NCBI RefSeq assembly: GCF_019599145.1
Contig: NZ_CP080647.1
Coordinates: forward strand, 4,340,001 to 4,404,000
Direction: 5' to 3'
DNA: 64,000 bases
Origin: Streptomyces akebiae
Lineage (GTDB): Bacteria; Actinomycetota; Actinomycetes; Streptomycetales; Streptomycetaceae
Positions within the stretch are counted from its first letter, which is position 1. Every line of letters starts with the position of its first letter. Positions 1 to 7,391 of this stretch are shown piece by piece. Below the pieces are notes generated by a model, which was given only the letters and a program-made list of their open reading frames with translations, made no database searches and was not told the DNA's origin. A program made the position numbers and the translations under genes.

Positions 1-1588
1 GACGGATCGCCTTCGACAGCGCCTTGACGGCGTCGACCTGGCCGATGACCCGCTTGTGGAGCTCGTCCTCCATGCGCAGCAGACGCGAGGACTCCTCCTC
101 GGTCAGCTTGAAGACCGGGATGCCGGTGGCGGTCGCGAGGACCTCGGCGATCAGCTCGCCGTCGACCTCGGCGACGACGTCCATGTCACCGGCCTTCCAC
201 TCCTTCTCCCGCTTGGCCTTGGCGGCCAGGAGCTGCTTCTCCTTGTCGCGGAGGGAGGCGGCCTTCTCGAAGTCCTGCGAGTCGATCGCGGACTCCTTGT
301 CCCTGCGGACACCGGCGATCTTCTCGTCGAACTCGCGGAGGTCCGGCGGCGCGGTCATCCGGCGGATGCGCATCCGGGAACCGGCCTCGTCGATCAGGTC
401 GATCGCCTTGTCCGGCAGGAAGCGGTCCGAGATGTACCGGTCGGCGAGCGTCGCCGCCTGCACCAGGGCCTCGTCCGTGATCGAGACACGGTGGTGCGCC
501 TCGTACCGGTCGCGGAGACCCTTGAGGATCTCGATGGTGTGCGGGAGCGAGGGCTCGGCGACCTGGATGGGCTGGAAGCGGCGCTCCAGGGCCGCGTCCT
601 TCTCCAGGTGCTTGCGGTACTCGTCCAGCGTGGTGGCGCCGATGGTCTGCAGCTCACCGCGGGCCAGCATGGGCTTCAGGATGGAAGCCGCGTCGATGGC
701 GCCCTCGGCGGCACCCGCACCGACCAGCGTGTGCAGCTCGTCGATGAACAGGATGATGTCGCCGCGGGTGCGGATCTCCTTGAGGACCTTCTTCAGGCGC
801 TCCTCGAAGTCACCGCGGTAGCGGGAGCCGGCGACCAGCGCGCCGAGGTCGAGGGTGTAGAGGTGCTTGTCCTTGAGGGTCTCGGGCACCTCGCCCTTGA
901 CGATGGCCTGGGCGAGGCCCTCCACGACGGCGGTCTTGCCGACGCCGGGCTCACCGATCAGGACCGGGTTGTTCTTGGTACGGCGGGACAGCACCTGCAT
1001 GACCCGCTCGATCTCCTTCTCGCGCCCGATGACCGGGTCGAGCTTGGACTCACGAGCGGCCTGGGTGAGGTTCCGGCCGAACTGGTCGAGGACCAGGGAC
1101 GTGGAGGGGGTGCCCTCGGCGGGACCGCCGGCGGTGGCGGTCTCCTTGCCCTGGTAACCGGAGAGCAGCTGGATGACCTGCTGCCGCACCCGGTTGAGAT
1201 CTGCGCCCAGCTTGACCAGGACCTGGGCGGCGACGCCCTCGCCCTCACGGATCAGGCCGAGCAGGATGTGCTCCGTGCCGATGTAGTTGTGGCCCAGCTG
1301 AAGGGCCTCGCGGAGCGACAGCTCCAGGACCTTCTTGGCACGGGGGGTGAAGGGGATGTGGCCGGACGGAGCCTGCTGCCCCTGCCCGATGATCTCCTCC
1401 ACCTGCTGGCGGACCGCCTCGAGCGAAATCCCGAGGCTCTCCAGGGCCTTAGCGGCGACACCCTCACCCTCGTGGATCAGGCCCAGGAGGATGTGCTCGG
1501 TGCCGATGTAGTTGTGGTTGAGCATCCGGGCTTCTTCCTGAGCCAGGACGACAACCCGCCGCGCGCGGTCGGTGAACCTCTCGAACAT
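1..1588 (-). CDS. clpC: ATP-dependent Clp protease ATP-binding subunit ClpC (5' part; runs off window)
   Basis: AAA+ unfoldase of the Clp protease; it delivers unfolded substrates to ClpP in the cytoplasm. The first ~529 residues are visible. Two Clp_N repeats fill residues 1-145, each with an [14 protein letters not shown] motif. The first AAA module has Walker A GEPGVGKT near residue 212 and Walker B ILFIDELH near residue 280. A UVR-like linker ([12 protein letters not shown]) lies near residue 440. The frame is still open at base 1, so the second AAA module and ClpP-binding loop lie outside. The ATG at 1588 gives the canonical start [10 protein letters not shown]. Monocistronic as far as visible, with a long upstream region holding a ClgR-like site. 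The identification is secure. Confidence 0.97.
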   Translation of the reverse strand, partial: MFERFTDRARRVVVLAQEEARMLNHNYIGTEHILLGLIHEGEGVAAKALESLGISLEAVRQQVEEIIGQGQQAPSGHIPFTPRAKKVLELSLREALQLGHNYIGTEHILLGLIREGEGVAAQVLVKLGADLNRVRQQVIQLLSGYQGKETATAGGPAEGTPSTSLVLDQFGRNLTQAARESKLDPVIGREKEIERVMQVLSRRTKNNPVLIGEPGVGKTAVVEGLAQAIVKGEVPETLKDKHLYTLDLGALVAGSRYRGDFEERLKKVLKEIRTRGDIILFIDELHTLVGAGAAEGAIDAASILKPMLARGELQTIGATTLDEYRKHLEKDAALERRFQPIQVAEPSLPHTIEILKGLRDRYEAHHRVSITDEALVQAATLADRYISDRFLPDKAIDLIDEAGSRMRIRRMTAPPDLREFDEKIAGVRRDKESAIDSQDFEKAASLRDKEKQLLAAKAKREKEWKAGDMDVVAEVDGELIAEVLATATGIPVFKLTEEESSRLLRMEDELHKRVIGQVDAVKALSKAIR

Positions 1589-2018
1589 CGTTAATCGCTC
1601 CTCAGAGCGGTCAGGCAGTGAGGGGACGCTCCCCTCGCTGTCCTTCCGCAGCTTAGTCCCGCAAGCGGGGACCGCTCATTCCAACTGCCGACACCGTCCT
1701 TGGCCTCCTGACCCCGAACGCCGACATCTGCTCCAACCCGATGGTGCGAGACGATGTTCCCGCAGGCCAGGCAGTTACCCTCACCATCAGTACGCCGATG
1801 GCGAACGTGAGACGGCCTTTCCTGCGTGTCGCCCCCTCCCACTAGGGATGTCTTACCCGTAGGCACTGACACTCCATGCCGGATGCACCGGTTCCCTCCG
1901 CTAAGGGCGAACATCCTTGCGTCACCGCACACTGGGGAACGCCCCCTTTCCCGGAACTCTCCGCATCCACGCCGAGACCCAGCGTAACTCTGGGCCTCTT
2001 CGCCCGGTTGCTCCTGAC
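1589..2018. other. clpC / SCO3374-family divergent intergenic region
   Basis: About 430 bases separate the clpC start (minus) from the plus-strand gene at 2019. No frame here has convincing codon bias or similarity. The one recognisable site is a ClgR-type box at 1899-1909. Given the distance from clpC, a long leader or distal promoter is likely. No hairpin or riboswitch architecture that I can name. Confidence 0.5.
1899..1909. promoter_or_regulatory. Candidate ClgR box upstream of clpC
   Basis: CGCTAAGGGCG fits the CGC-YNANR-GCG core described for the actinobacterial regulator ClgR, which activates clp genes, and is followed by AAC as in that consensus. Its left flank does not match the full consensus, and it sits ~310 bases from the clpC start. 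The assignment is inference from motif similarity. Confidence 0.4.
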
Positions 2019-2675
2019 ATGGCCATCGTCCCCCTTCCCCGCCGACCGCTCGACCCGAGCGCTTCCTCGGCCGCCGCCTCGCGCGATGTCCCGGGTGAGA
2101 CCCCGTGCGACGCGGTGCGGTGGTGGTACGAGAACGATCTCGGCTGGGCGACCGTGCCCGGGACGCCCGTACATCTCATTACGGGCCTGCGCTTCGATGT
2201 GCTCGACGTACCGGTGGAAGCGGGGGTCGCGGCGCTGCGGCACCTGGGGCCGGTGCCCGGTCCGGGCTCACCGGTGGCGCTGTGCGGCGGGCGGATGCTG
2301 CTGCTGGTCGCGGCCGGGAGCGCGGAAGAGTTGCCGGGGCTGTTGCAGTGGCTGGACTGGGGCGGCCTCGACCTGGACCTCACTGCCGTCGGAACGGGCG
2401 GTCACATGGTGGCGCCGACGCCTCCGGACGGAGCCGGAAAGCGTGGGGGCGTGCGCGGGGAGGCTGGTTCACAGGGGGCCGCCGAGTGGCTGCGGCCCCC
2501 CGAGCCGGAGTGCGAGGTCGAACCCTCGCTGCCGAGCATGTCGGCGTTGGGGGGCGGTGGGGGCGCCCCCGACCTCGTGCGAGTGGTGGACACGGTGGCG
2601 ACGCACTGCCACCGCGTCCGGCTGCGGCGCGCGAGCACCGGGCCGTCGGAATCTCAGCCGTTGGCCTTCTCGTAG
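2019..2675 (+). CDS. SCO3374-family conserved protein
   Basis: 218-residue Streptomyces protein of unknown function. The sequence around WYENDLGWATVPGTPVHLITGLRFDVLDVP resembles the N-terminal part of bifunctional primase/polymerase (prim-pol) proteins, but no catalytic motif of that family can be assigned. The C-terminal half is glycine/proline rich and probably disordered. The ATG at 2019 (MAIVPLPRRPLD) fits the conserved start. It is convergent with lsr2, whose stop lies at 2654-2656, so the two 3' ends overlap by 22 bases. A place next to clpC and lsr2 is conserved in streptomycetes; no function can be inferred from that. Confidence 0.8.
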   Translation: MAIVPLPRRPLDPSASSAAASRDVPGETPCDAVRWWYENDLGWATVPGTPVHLITGLRFDVLDVPVEAGVAALRHLGPVPGPGSPVALCGGRMLLLVAAGSAEELPGLLQWLDWGGLDLDLTAVGTGGHMVAPTPPDGAGKRGGVRGEAGSQGAAEWLRPPEPECEVEPSLPSMSALGGGGGAPDLVRVVDTVATHCHRVRLRRASTGPSESQPLAFS

Positions 2676-2989
2676 GCCTCGCGGATGGAGGCGGGGACGC
2701 GACCGCGGTCGTTGACCTCGTAGCCGTTCTCCTTCGCCCAGGCGCGGATGGCCGCGGTGTCCTGGCTGCCGCCGGAAGCGGCACGGGCCTTGCCACGCCC
2801 TCCCGCAGCACGGCCTCCGGTACGCCGACCACCCTTGACGTAGGGGTCGAGAAGGCCGCGAAGCTTGTCCGCGTTGGCGGTCGTGAGGTCGATCTCGTAC
2901 GTCTTGCCGTCCAGCGCGAACGTCACGGTCTCGTCCGCCTCGCCGCCGTCGAGGTCGTCGACAAGAAGGACCTGAACCTTCTGTGCCAC
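2654..2989 (-). CDS. lsr2: Lsr2 nucleoid-associated protein
   Basis: Actinobacterial H-NS analogue that binds AT-rich DNA and silences it, often acquired or specialised-metabolite DNA. The 111-residue product has an N-terminal beta-rich dimerisation domain (residues 1-55), a basic Gly/Arg linker, and a C-terminal helical DNA-binding domain with the AT-hook-like RGR motif at 95-97. The GTG at 2989 is preferred over an in-frame ATG at 3004: AAAGGAAA lies just before it and MAQKVQVLLVDD is the family's normal N-terminus. An AT-rich promoter precedes it. Its tail overlaps the convergent SCO3374-family gene. Confidence 0.96.
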   Translation of the reverse strand: MAQKVQVLLVDDLDGGEADETVTFALDGKTYEIDLTTANADKLRGLLDPYVKGGRRTGGRAAGGRGKARAASGGSQDTAAIRAWAKENGYEVNDRGRVPASIREAYEKANG

Positions 2990-3057
2990 CGGATTTCCTT
3001 TCATCGATAACTTCAGGGCCGAGGGCCTGCGGCGAGCGCCGCTGTTTCACGTCCCCT

Positions 3058-3079
3058 GTTATATGCAGTACTGCAGTAC
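3058..3079 (-). promoter_or_regulatory. lsr2 promoter with overlapping palindromes
   Basis: Read on the minus strand, TATAAC at 3063-3058 makes a good -10 box about 70 bases before the lsr2 GTG. Directly upstream lie two interlocked 12-bp perfect palindromes, TGCAGTACTGCA (3064-3075) and GTACTGCAGTAC (3068-3079). No clear -35 box is seen. Placement next to the -10 suggests an operator. The local A+T-rich stretch (3060-3120) could also be bound by Lsr2 itself. Confidence 0.5.
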
Positions 3080-3281
3080 GTCGGAAAGCAAACCGCTTTT
3101 CCAGGAAAAACACAAACCCCTGGGAGAGACCGGGGAGAGACCCCGGAGAGGACGAGAGCCCGGGGAAGACCGGAAACATGCGCGTTTCGGACATAGGCCC
3201 CGTGGGCAAGGCGACCCTCACCGGGAGCTCACCCGGGAAGGGCTCATGGAACGCCTCAGCGGAATTGGTCTCCGTCGGCGA

Positions 3282-3815
3282 TCACAGATGCAGAAGCATC
3301 CGGCTGTTGCCCAAGGTGTTCGGTTTCACTCGTTCGAGACCGAGGAACTCCGCGACGCCCTCGTCATAGGAACGCAGCAGCTCCGCGTAGACATCGGTGT
3401 CCACGGGAGTCTCGCCGATCTCCACGAAGCCGTGCTTCGCGAAGAACTCGACTTCGAAGGTGAGACAGAAAACCCGTCGAACACCCAGCCAGCGAGCGGT
3501 GTGCAGCAACTTCTCCAGCAACTGGTGACCGACACCGAGACCCTTGGCGTCCGGGTTCACCGCGAGAGTGCGGACTTCCGCGAGGTCTTCCCACATGACG
3601 TGCAGCGCACCGCAGCCGACGACCTGGGCGTTGTCGTCCCGTTCCGCGACCCAGAACTCCTGGATGTCCTCGTAAAGCGTGACGGTCGCTTTGTCGAGCA
3701 GGATGCGGCGCTGGACGTAGGAGTCGAGGAGGTCGCGCACGTGTGGGACATCGCTGGTCCGAGCCCGCCTGACGGTGATGGCTTTTGCGGTGGCTTCGGG
3801 AGGCGTTGCTGGCAT
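3282..3815 (-). CDS. GNAT-family amino-acid N-acetyltransferase (ArgA-like)
   Basis: 177 residues with a GNAT fold. The acetyl-CoA loop is RTLAVNPDAKGLGVGHQLLEKLL (residues ~82-104), preceded by the beta-4 strand GCGALHVMWED. Closest to the short actinobacterial N-acetylglutamate synthases (Rv2747 type), which acetylate glutamate, or glutamine, in the first step of arginine synthesis. Start ATG at 3815. It precedes lsr2 on the same strand, but about 290 bases with a separate lsr2 promoter intervene. Substrate assignment rests on family resemblance only. Confidence 0.85.
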   Translation of the reverse strand: MPATPPEATAKAITVRRARTSDVPHVRDLLDSYVQRRILLDKATVTLYEDIQEFWVAERDDNAQVVGCGALHVMWEDLAEVRTLAVNPDAKGLGVGHQLLEKLLHTARWLGVRRVFCLTFEVEFFAKHGFVEIGETPVDTDVYAELLRSYDEGVAEFLGLERVKPNTLGNSRMLLHL

Positions 3816-3824
3816 GAGCGGACG

Positions 3825-4322
3825 CTATCGCCCGGGTACATCCGGTGATTCGCCGGGGGTGCCCTGTGTTTCGCCGGACGATTCGACGGATTCGCCGGCG
3901 GTTTCAACAGGGGTTTCGAGCACGGGGGCGGCGGGCTCGGCGGGTTCGGGTTTGGCGGGGCCCGGGCCCTGCACGATGCGTACGGCGTCGGTGAGCGCCT
4001 GTCGCTGTTCCTCGCTCATCATCCCGAAGAAGGCCACGAGCGCGGCGGCGGGGTTGTCGCTCTGCGACCAGGCTTCGTTCATGAGGGCGGCCGCGTAGGC
4101 GGCACGAGTGGAGACCGCCTCATATCGATAGGCCCGGCCCTCCGCCTCCCGGCGCACCCAGCCCTTCTGATGGAGATTGTCCAGAACGGTCATCACGGTG
4201 GTGTACGCGATGGACCGTTCCCGCTGGAGGTCTTCCAGGACTTCCCGAACTGTCACCGGGCGGTTCCACTTCCACACCCGCGTCATGACCGCGTCTTCGA
4301 GTTCTCCCAATGGGCGAGGCAC
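3825..4322 (-). CDS. BlaI/MecI/CopY-family transcriptional repressor
   Basis: About 165 residues. The N-terminal winged helix contains the family signature around LGELEDAVMTRVWKWNRPVTVREV and the recognition helix AYTTVMTVLDNLHQKGWV. Relatives repress beta-lactamase or copper genes, but no BlaR-type sensor or beta-lactamase is adjacent. The C-terminal ~45 residues are rich in E, P, S and T and look disordered. The GTG at 4322 matches the usual family start; a GTG at 4334 is an alternative. Longer in-frame starts would run into the terminator at 4371-4401. The GNAT gene follows after 9 bases, so the two may be co-transcribed. Confidence 0.85.
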   Translation of the reverse strand: MPRPLGELEDAVMTRVWKWNRPVTVREVLEDLQRERSIAYTTVMTVLDNLHQKGWVRREAEGRAYRYEAVSTRAAYAAALMNEAWSQSDNPAAALVAFFGMMSEEQRQALTDAVRIVQGPGPAKPEPAEPAAPVLETPVETAGESVESSGETQGTPGESPDVPGR

Positions 4323-4359
4323 AGTTCCGCACACTATCCGGAGAAACCCCAAGATGCAG

Positions 4360-4401
4360 AACAAAAAGGGCGTACGACTCGAAAAACACACGAGTCGTAC
4401 G
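4360..4401 (-). terminator. Intrinsic terminator after the 63-residue membrane protein gene
   Basis: A perfect 11-bp inverted repeat (CGTACGACTCG at 4371-4381, its complement at 4391-4401) with a 9-base loop. On the minus strand it is followed by CCCTTTTTGTT. It lies 24 bases past the stop of the gene at 4425-4616, and is a textbook rho-independent terminator, uncommon in such G+C-rich DNA. Confidence 0.9.
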
Positions 4402-4424
4402 CCGACGGGGCGGAGCGGTGCGGG

Positions 4425-4616
4425 TCAGGCGCCGGGGCCCCGGGAGTCACGGTCGCCGGCCTGGCGGACGTTCTCCGCGCGGGCGAGGGCCGCGTCGACC
4501 ATCGCGTCCTCCTTGGCCTTGTTGGGGCCGCCCTGGGTCTTCACGATCACCCGGATGACGCTGATGAACAGCACGGCCATCACGAAGGGGGGCAGCAGCG
4601 CGGAGACGTAGTCCAT
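4425..4616 (-). CDS. Small single-span membrane protein
   Basis: 63 residues of unknown function. One hydrophobic segment near the N-terminus (residues ~5-25, around PPFVMAVLFISVIRVIV) is followed by a charged cytoplasmic tail. Start ATG at 4616 (MDYVSALLPPF). Ends just before a strong terminator, so it probably forms the last cistron of a short unit with the gene at 4636-5358. I recognise it only as a conserved Streptomyces hypothetical. Confidence 0.7.
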   Translation of the reverse strand: MDYVSALLPPFVMAVLFISVIRVIVKTQGGPNKAKEDAMVDAALARAENVRQAGDRDSRGPGA

Positions 4617-4635
4617 GCGTCCAGGGTAGCCAGGG

Positions 4636-5358
4636 CTAGACGGCGGCCAGCTGCTGGGGCGGCTTCGCGGGCGGGGCGGCCGGTTTCCGCTTGGGCGGGA
4701 AGACCTCGCCGGGGGTGGGAATGGGGCGGCGGGCCGGGCGCGGGGCGTCGGGGCGGGGCACCGGACCGGGCTTGTCGGCGGGGTCGGCGGGCTCGGCGGG
4801 GCGGGCCGGCCGGGCGGGCTTCGGCCGGGCGGGCTCTCCGGCGGCGCGCGCGTGGGTGTCCTGCTCCGCCAGACCGCCGGGGAGCGCGGTGAGCCGGAGC
4901 CACGAGCGGCCCGAGGCGGAGCGGGAGGCGGGGACGACGACGGCCGAGGTGGCCGCGCGCCCCGCGAAACGGGCGCGCACGTCCTGCGCGACGAGCGGGC
5001 GGCAGCGCTCCAGGAGCGACGCGGCGGTGGGGTTGCCGCGCAGGGCGCGCAGGGCGGCGAGGTCGTCCGGATGAGGGTGGTACCCGGCGTCCAGGGCCTC
5101 CGTCAGGAGCGCCGCGTAGCCCGTGACCGTGCCGGGGAGCGCGGCGCGGTACCGGGCGAGGTCGGCCAGCAGGAAGGCCCTCAGACGGGCGTCCTCGCGG
5201 GTCGCCTCGTCGACGGACTCGGCGAGCCGGAGGCAGTCCTGCACCTCCTCCGCCGAGACGGGGCTGGGGTTGAGGGCGAGGGCGAGGGCACGACGGAGCA
5301 CACGCAGCTCCTCAGCGCCGAACGCCATGCCGCCGCGGGTTCCGTGGGGCGTGGGCAT
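4636..5358 (-). CDS. Conserved hypothetical protein with Ala/Pro-rich C-terminus
   Basis: About 240 residues (230 if the ATG at 5328, MAFGAEELRV, is used). The first 130 residues are helical, with LRRALALALNPSPVSAEEVQDCLRL and a LADLARYRAALP segment. The rest is a Pro/Ala/Lys low-complexity tail ending PPKPPQQLAAV-like. No catalytic motif, signal peptide or membrane span. The start is uncertain because neither ATG has a clear ribosome binding site. It precedes the small membrane protein gene by 19 bases on the same strand. Function unknown. Confidence 0.7.
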   Translation of the reverse strand: MPTPHGTRGGMAFGAEELRVLRRALALALNPSPVSAEEVQDCLRLAESVDEATREDARLRAFLLADLARYRAALPGTVTGYAALLTEALDAGYHPHPDDLAALRALRGNPTAASLLERCRPLVAQDVRARFAGRAATSAVVVPASRSASGRSWLRLTALPGGLAEQDTHARAAGEPARPKPARPARPAEPADPADKPGPVPRPDAPRPARRPIPTPGEVFPPKRKPAAPPAKPPQQLAAV

Positions 5359-5479
5359 GCGGCGACGATACGCGCTAATCAGACAAAACAGATGGGATGA
5401 GGGGGCGTGGCGCCGGTGGTTCCACCCACGTGGACGGGTTTTTTCGCCCCCGCCGCCCCTACCCGTCCCTCCCCCACCC

Positions 5480-5571
5480 AGGGGCTGCGCGCCCCTTCGA
5501 CCCCCCCGGCATGGACCCGGGGCTCCCCCGGACCCCGTTCGCGCAGTTCCCCGCGCCCCTGACCGGCATCC
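5480..5571. repeat. Interspersed streptomycete intergenic repeat (copy 1)
   Basis: A G+C-rich, hairpin-prone block with the recurring core GCGCAGTTCCCCGCGCCCCT at 5541-5560 and a GGGGCTGCG-type arm at 5481-5490. The same core recurs in this window near 35132, 45513 and 53249, with weaker copies near 39358 and 61022. Here it lies after the coaX stop, where it could act as a terminator for that operon. Confidence 0.75.
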
Positions 5572-5585
5572 GGTGAGGCGCCCCC

Positions 5586-6383
5586 TCAGAGGCGCGACAC
5601 GTTTCTCTCGTAGACCAGGCGCAGCCCGATCAGCGTGAGCCACGGCTCGTGTTCGTCGATCACCGAGGACTCGCCCAGCACCATCGGTGCCAGCCCACCC
5701 GTCGCGATGACCGTCACGTCCGCGGGATCGTCGGCGAGCTCGCGGACCATGCGGCTGACGACACCGTCGACCTGGCCCGCGAACCCGTACACGATCCCGG
5801 ACTGCATCGCCTCGACCGTGTTCTTGCCGATGACGCTGCGCGGCCGGGCCACCTCGATCTTGCGGAGCTGGGCGCCCTTGACGCCGAGCGCCTCGACGGA
5901 GATCTCGATACCGGGCGCGATGACACCGCCGACGTACTCGCCACGGGCGCTGACCGCGTCGAACGTGGTCGCAGTACCGAAGTCCACCACCACGGCCGGC
6001 CCGCCGTACAGCTCGACGGCGGCGACGGCGTTGATGATGCGGTCGGCGCCGACCTCCTTCGGGTTGTCGGTGAGGATCGGGACGCCCGTCTTCACCCCCG
6101 GCTCGACGAGGACCGCGGGGACGTCGCCGTAGTAGCGGCGGGTCACCTCGCGCAGCTCGTGCAGGACCGACGGGACGGTGGCGCAGATCGCGATGCCGTC
6201 GATGCCGTCGCCCAGCTCCTCGCCGAGCAGCGGGTGCATGCCCATGAGGCCCTGGAGGAGGACCGCCAGTTCGTCGGCGGTGCGGCGCGCGTCCGTGGAG
6301 ATGCGCCAGTGTTCGACGATGTCCTCGCCGTCGAACAGACCGAGGACGGTGTGGGTGTTGCCCACGTCGATCGTCAGCAGCAT
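5586..6383 (-). CDS. coaX: Type III pantothenate kinase
   Basis: Phosphorylates pantothenate, the first step of CoA synthesis, and is insensitive to CoA feedback. The 265-residue protein has the ASKHA-fold phosphate motif DVGNTHT at residues 6-12, GADRIINAVAA near residue 107 and DFGTATTFD near residue 130. Start ATG at 6383, 15 bases past the nadC stop; last gene of the DUF2520-panC-nadB-nadC-coaX operon. Its place in one transcript with panC fits a cell that makes and then phosphorylates pantothenate. Confidence 0.95.
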   Translation of the reverse strand: MLLTIDVGNTHTVLGLFDGEDIVEHWRISTDARRTADELAVLLQGLMGMHPLLGEELGDGIDGIAICATVPSVLHELREVTRRYYGDVPAVLVEPGVKTGVPILTDNPKEVGADRIINAVAAVELYGGPAVVVDFGTATTFDAVSARGEYVGGVIAPGIEISVEALGVKGAQLRKIEVARPRSVIGKNTVEAMQSGIVYGFAGQVDGVVSRMVRELADDPADVTVIATGGLAPMVLGESSVIDEHEPWLTLIGLRLVYERNVSRL

Positions 6384-6398
6384 GGCCCGTCCCCGTCC

Positions 6399-7391
6399 CT
6401 ACTCGGCCGCGCGCAGATCGAGGCCGATGTCCAGGATCGGGGACGAGTGGGTCAGGGCCCCGACGGCCAGGAAGTCGACGCCCGTGTCCGCGTACGCCTT
6501 CGCGTTCGTGAGGGTCAGCCGGCCCGAGGCCTCCAGGAGGGCGCGGCCGTCGACGATCGAGACGGCCTCCTCGCACTCGATCGGGGTGAAGTTGTCCAGG
6601 AGGATCAGGTCGGCGCCCGCGTCGACGACCTCGCGCAGCTGGTGCAAAGTGTCGACCTCGACCTCGATGGGCACCTCGGGGAACATCCGGCGCACTGCCT
6701 CGAAGGCCTGGGCGACCCCGCCTGCCGCGACCACGTGGTTGTCCTTGACGAGGGCCGCGTCCGACAGGGACATACGGTGGTTGATCCCGCCGCCGCAGCG
6801 GACCGCGAACTTCTCCAGGGAACGCAGCCCCGGCGTCGTCTTCCTGGTGTCGCGCACCTTCGCCTTGGTGCCCTCCAGGGTGTCGGCCCACGCGCGCGTG
6901 GCGGTCGCGATGCCGGAGAGGCGGCACAGCAGGTTCAGGGCGCTGCGCTCGGCGGTGAGCAGGTCGCGGGTGGCGCCGGTGACGCTGAGGAGTTTCTGGC
7001 CGGCCTCGACGCGGTCGCCGTCGTCGACGTGCCGCTCGACCTCGAACTCGTCGGAGCAGGCCACCGAGAGAACCGCCTCGGCGACTCTCAGACCCGCCAC
7101 GACGCCGCCCTCGCGGGCGGTGAAGTCGGCCGTGGCACGCGCGTCCTCGGGGATCGTGGCGACCGTGGTCACGTCCACGCCGTGGTCGAGGTCCTCCTGG
7201 ATGGCGACGTTGGCGATGTCCTCGACCTCCACGGGGTCGAGTCCGGCGTCGGCCAGGAGCTGGGCGAGCGCGGGATCGAGCCCGCACTCCAGGTATTCCT
7301 CGCTGAGGCCGTCGTCCGCGCCGCAGGCGCAGCCGTCGCCGCAGCCGCCGCTCTGGGCGAGGGGAAAGTCGGGAGTGCTCACGTCTGTCAC
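6399..7391 (-). CDS. nadC: Nicotinate-nucleotide pyrophosphorylase (quinolinate phosphoribosyltransferase)
   Basis: Converts quinolinate and PRPP to nicotinate mononucleotide, CO2 and PPi. About 330 residues. The phosphoribosyltransferase signature RDTRKTTPGLRSLEK and the GGGINHR loop are intact, as is ILLDNF near the C-terminus. The GTG at 7391 overlaps the nadB stop (GTGA), implying coupled translation; a GTG at 7382 is the alternative. The N-terminus has a small cysteine cluster (GGCGDGCACG) absent from most bacterial NadC proteins. Confidence 0.95.
   Translation of the reverse strand: MTDVSTPDFPLAQSGGCGDGCACGADDGLSEEYLECGLDPALAQLLADAGLDPVEVEDIANVAIQEDLDHGVDVTTVATIPEDARATADFTAREGGVVAGLRVAEAVLSVACSDEFEVERHVDDGDRVEAGQKLLSVTGATRDLLTAERSALNLLCRLSGIATATRAWADTLEGTKAKVRDTRKTTPGLRSLEKFAVRCGGGINHRMSLSDAALVKDNHVVAAGGVAQAFEAVRRMFPEVPIEVEVDTLHQLREVVDAGADLILLDNFTPIECEEAVSIVDGRALLEASGRLTLTNAKAYADTGVDFLAVGALTHSSPILDIGLDLRAAE

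Noticed and set aside
56..1594. Long plus-strand frame opposite clpC
   Set aside because: It mirrors the codon bias of clpC on the opposite strand. Such antisense frames are routine in high-G+C DNA, and the clpC product is certain.
1591..1932. A 113-codon minus-strand frame between clpC and the SCO3374-family gene
   Set aside because: Codon bias is poor, it contains scattered cysteines without pattern, and it overlaps the presumed regulatory region of clpC.
4323..4391. Longer start for the BlaI-type regulator (ATG at 4391)
   Set aside because: It would begin inside the strong terminator of the upstream gene, and the added residues are not part of the family.
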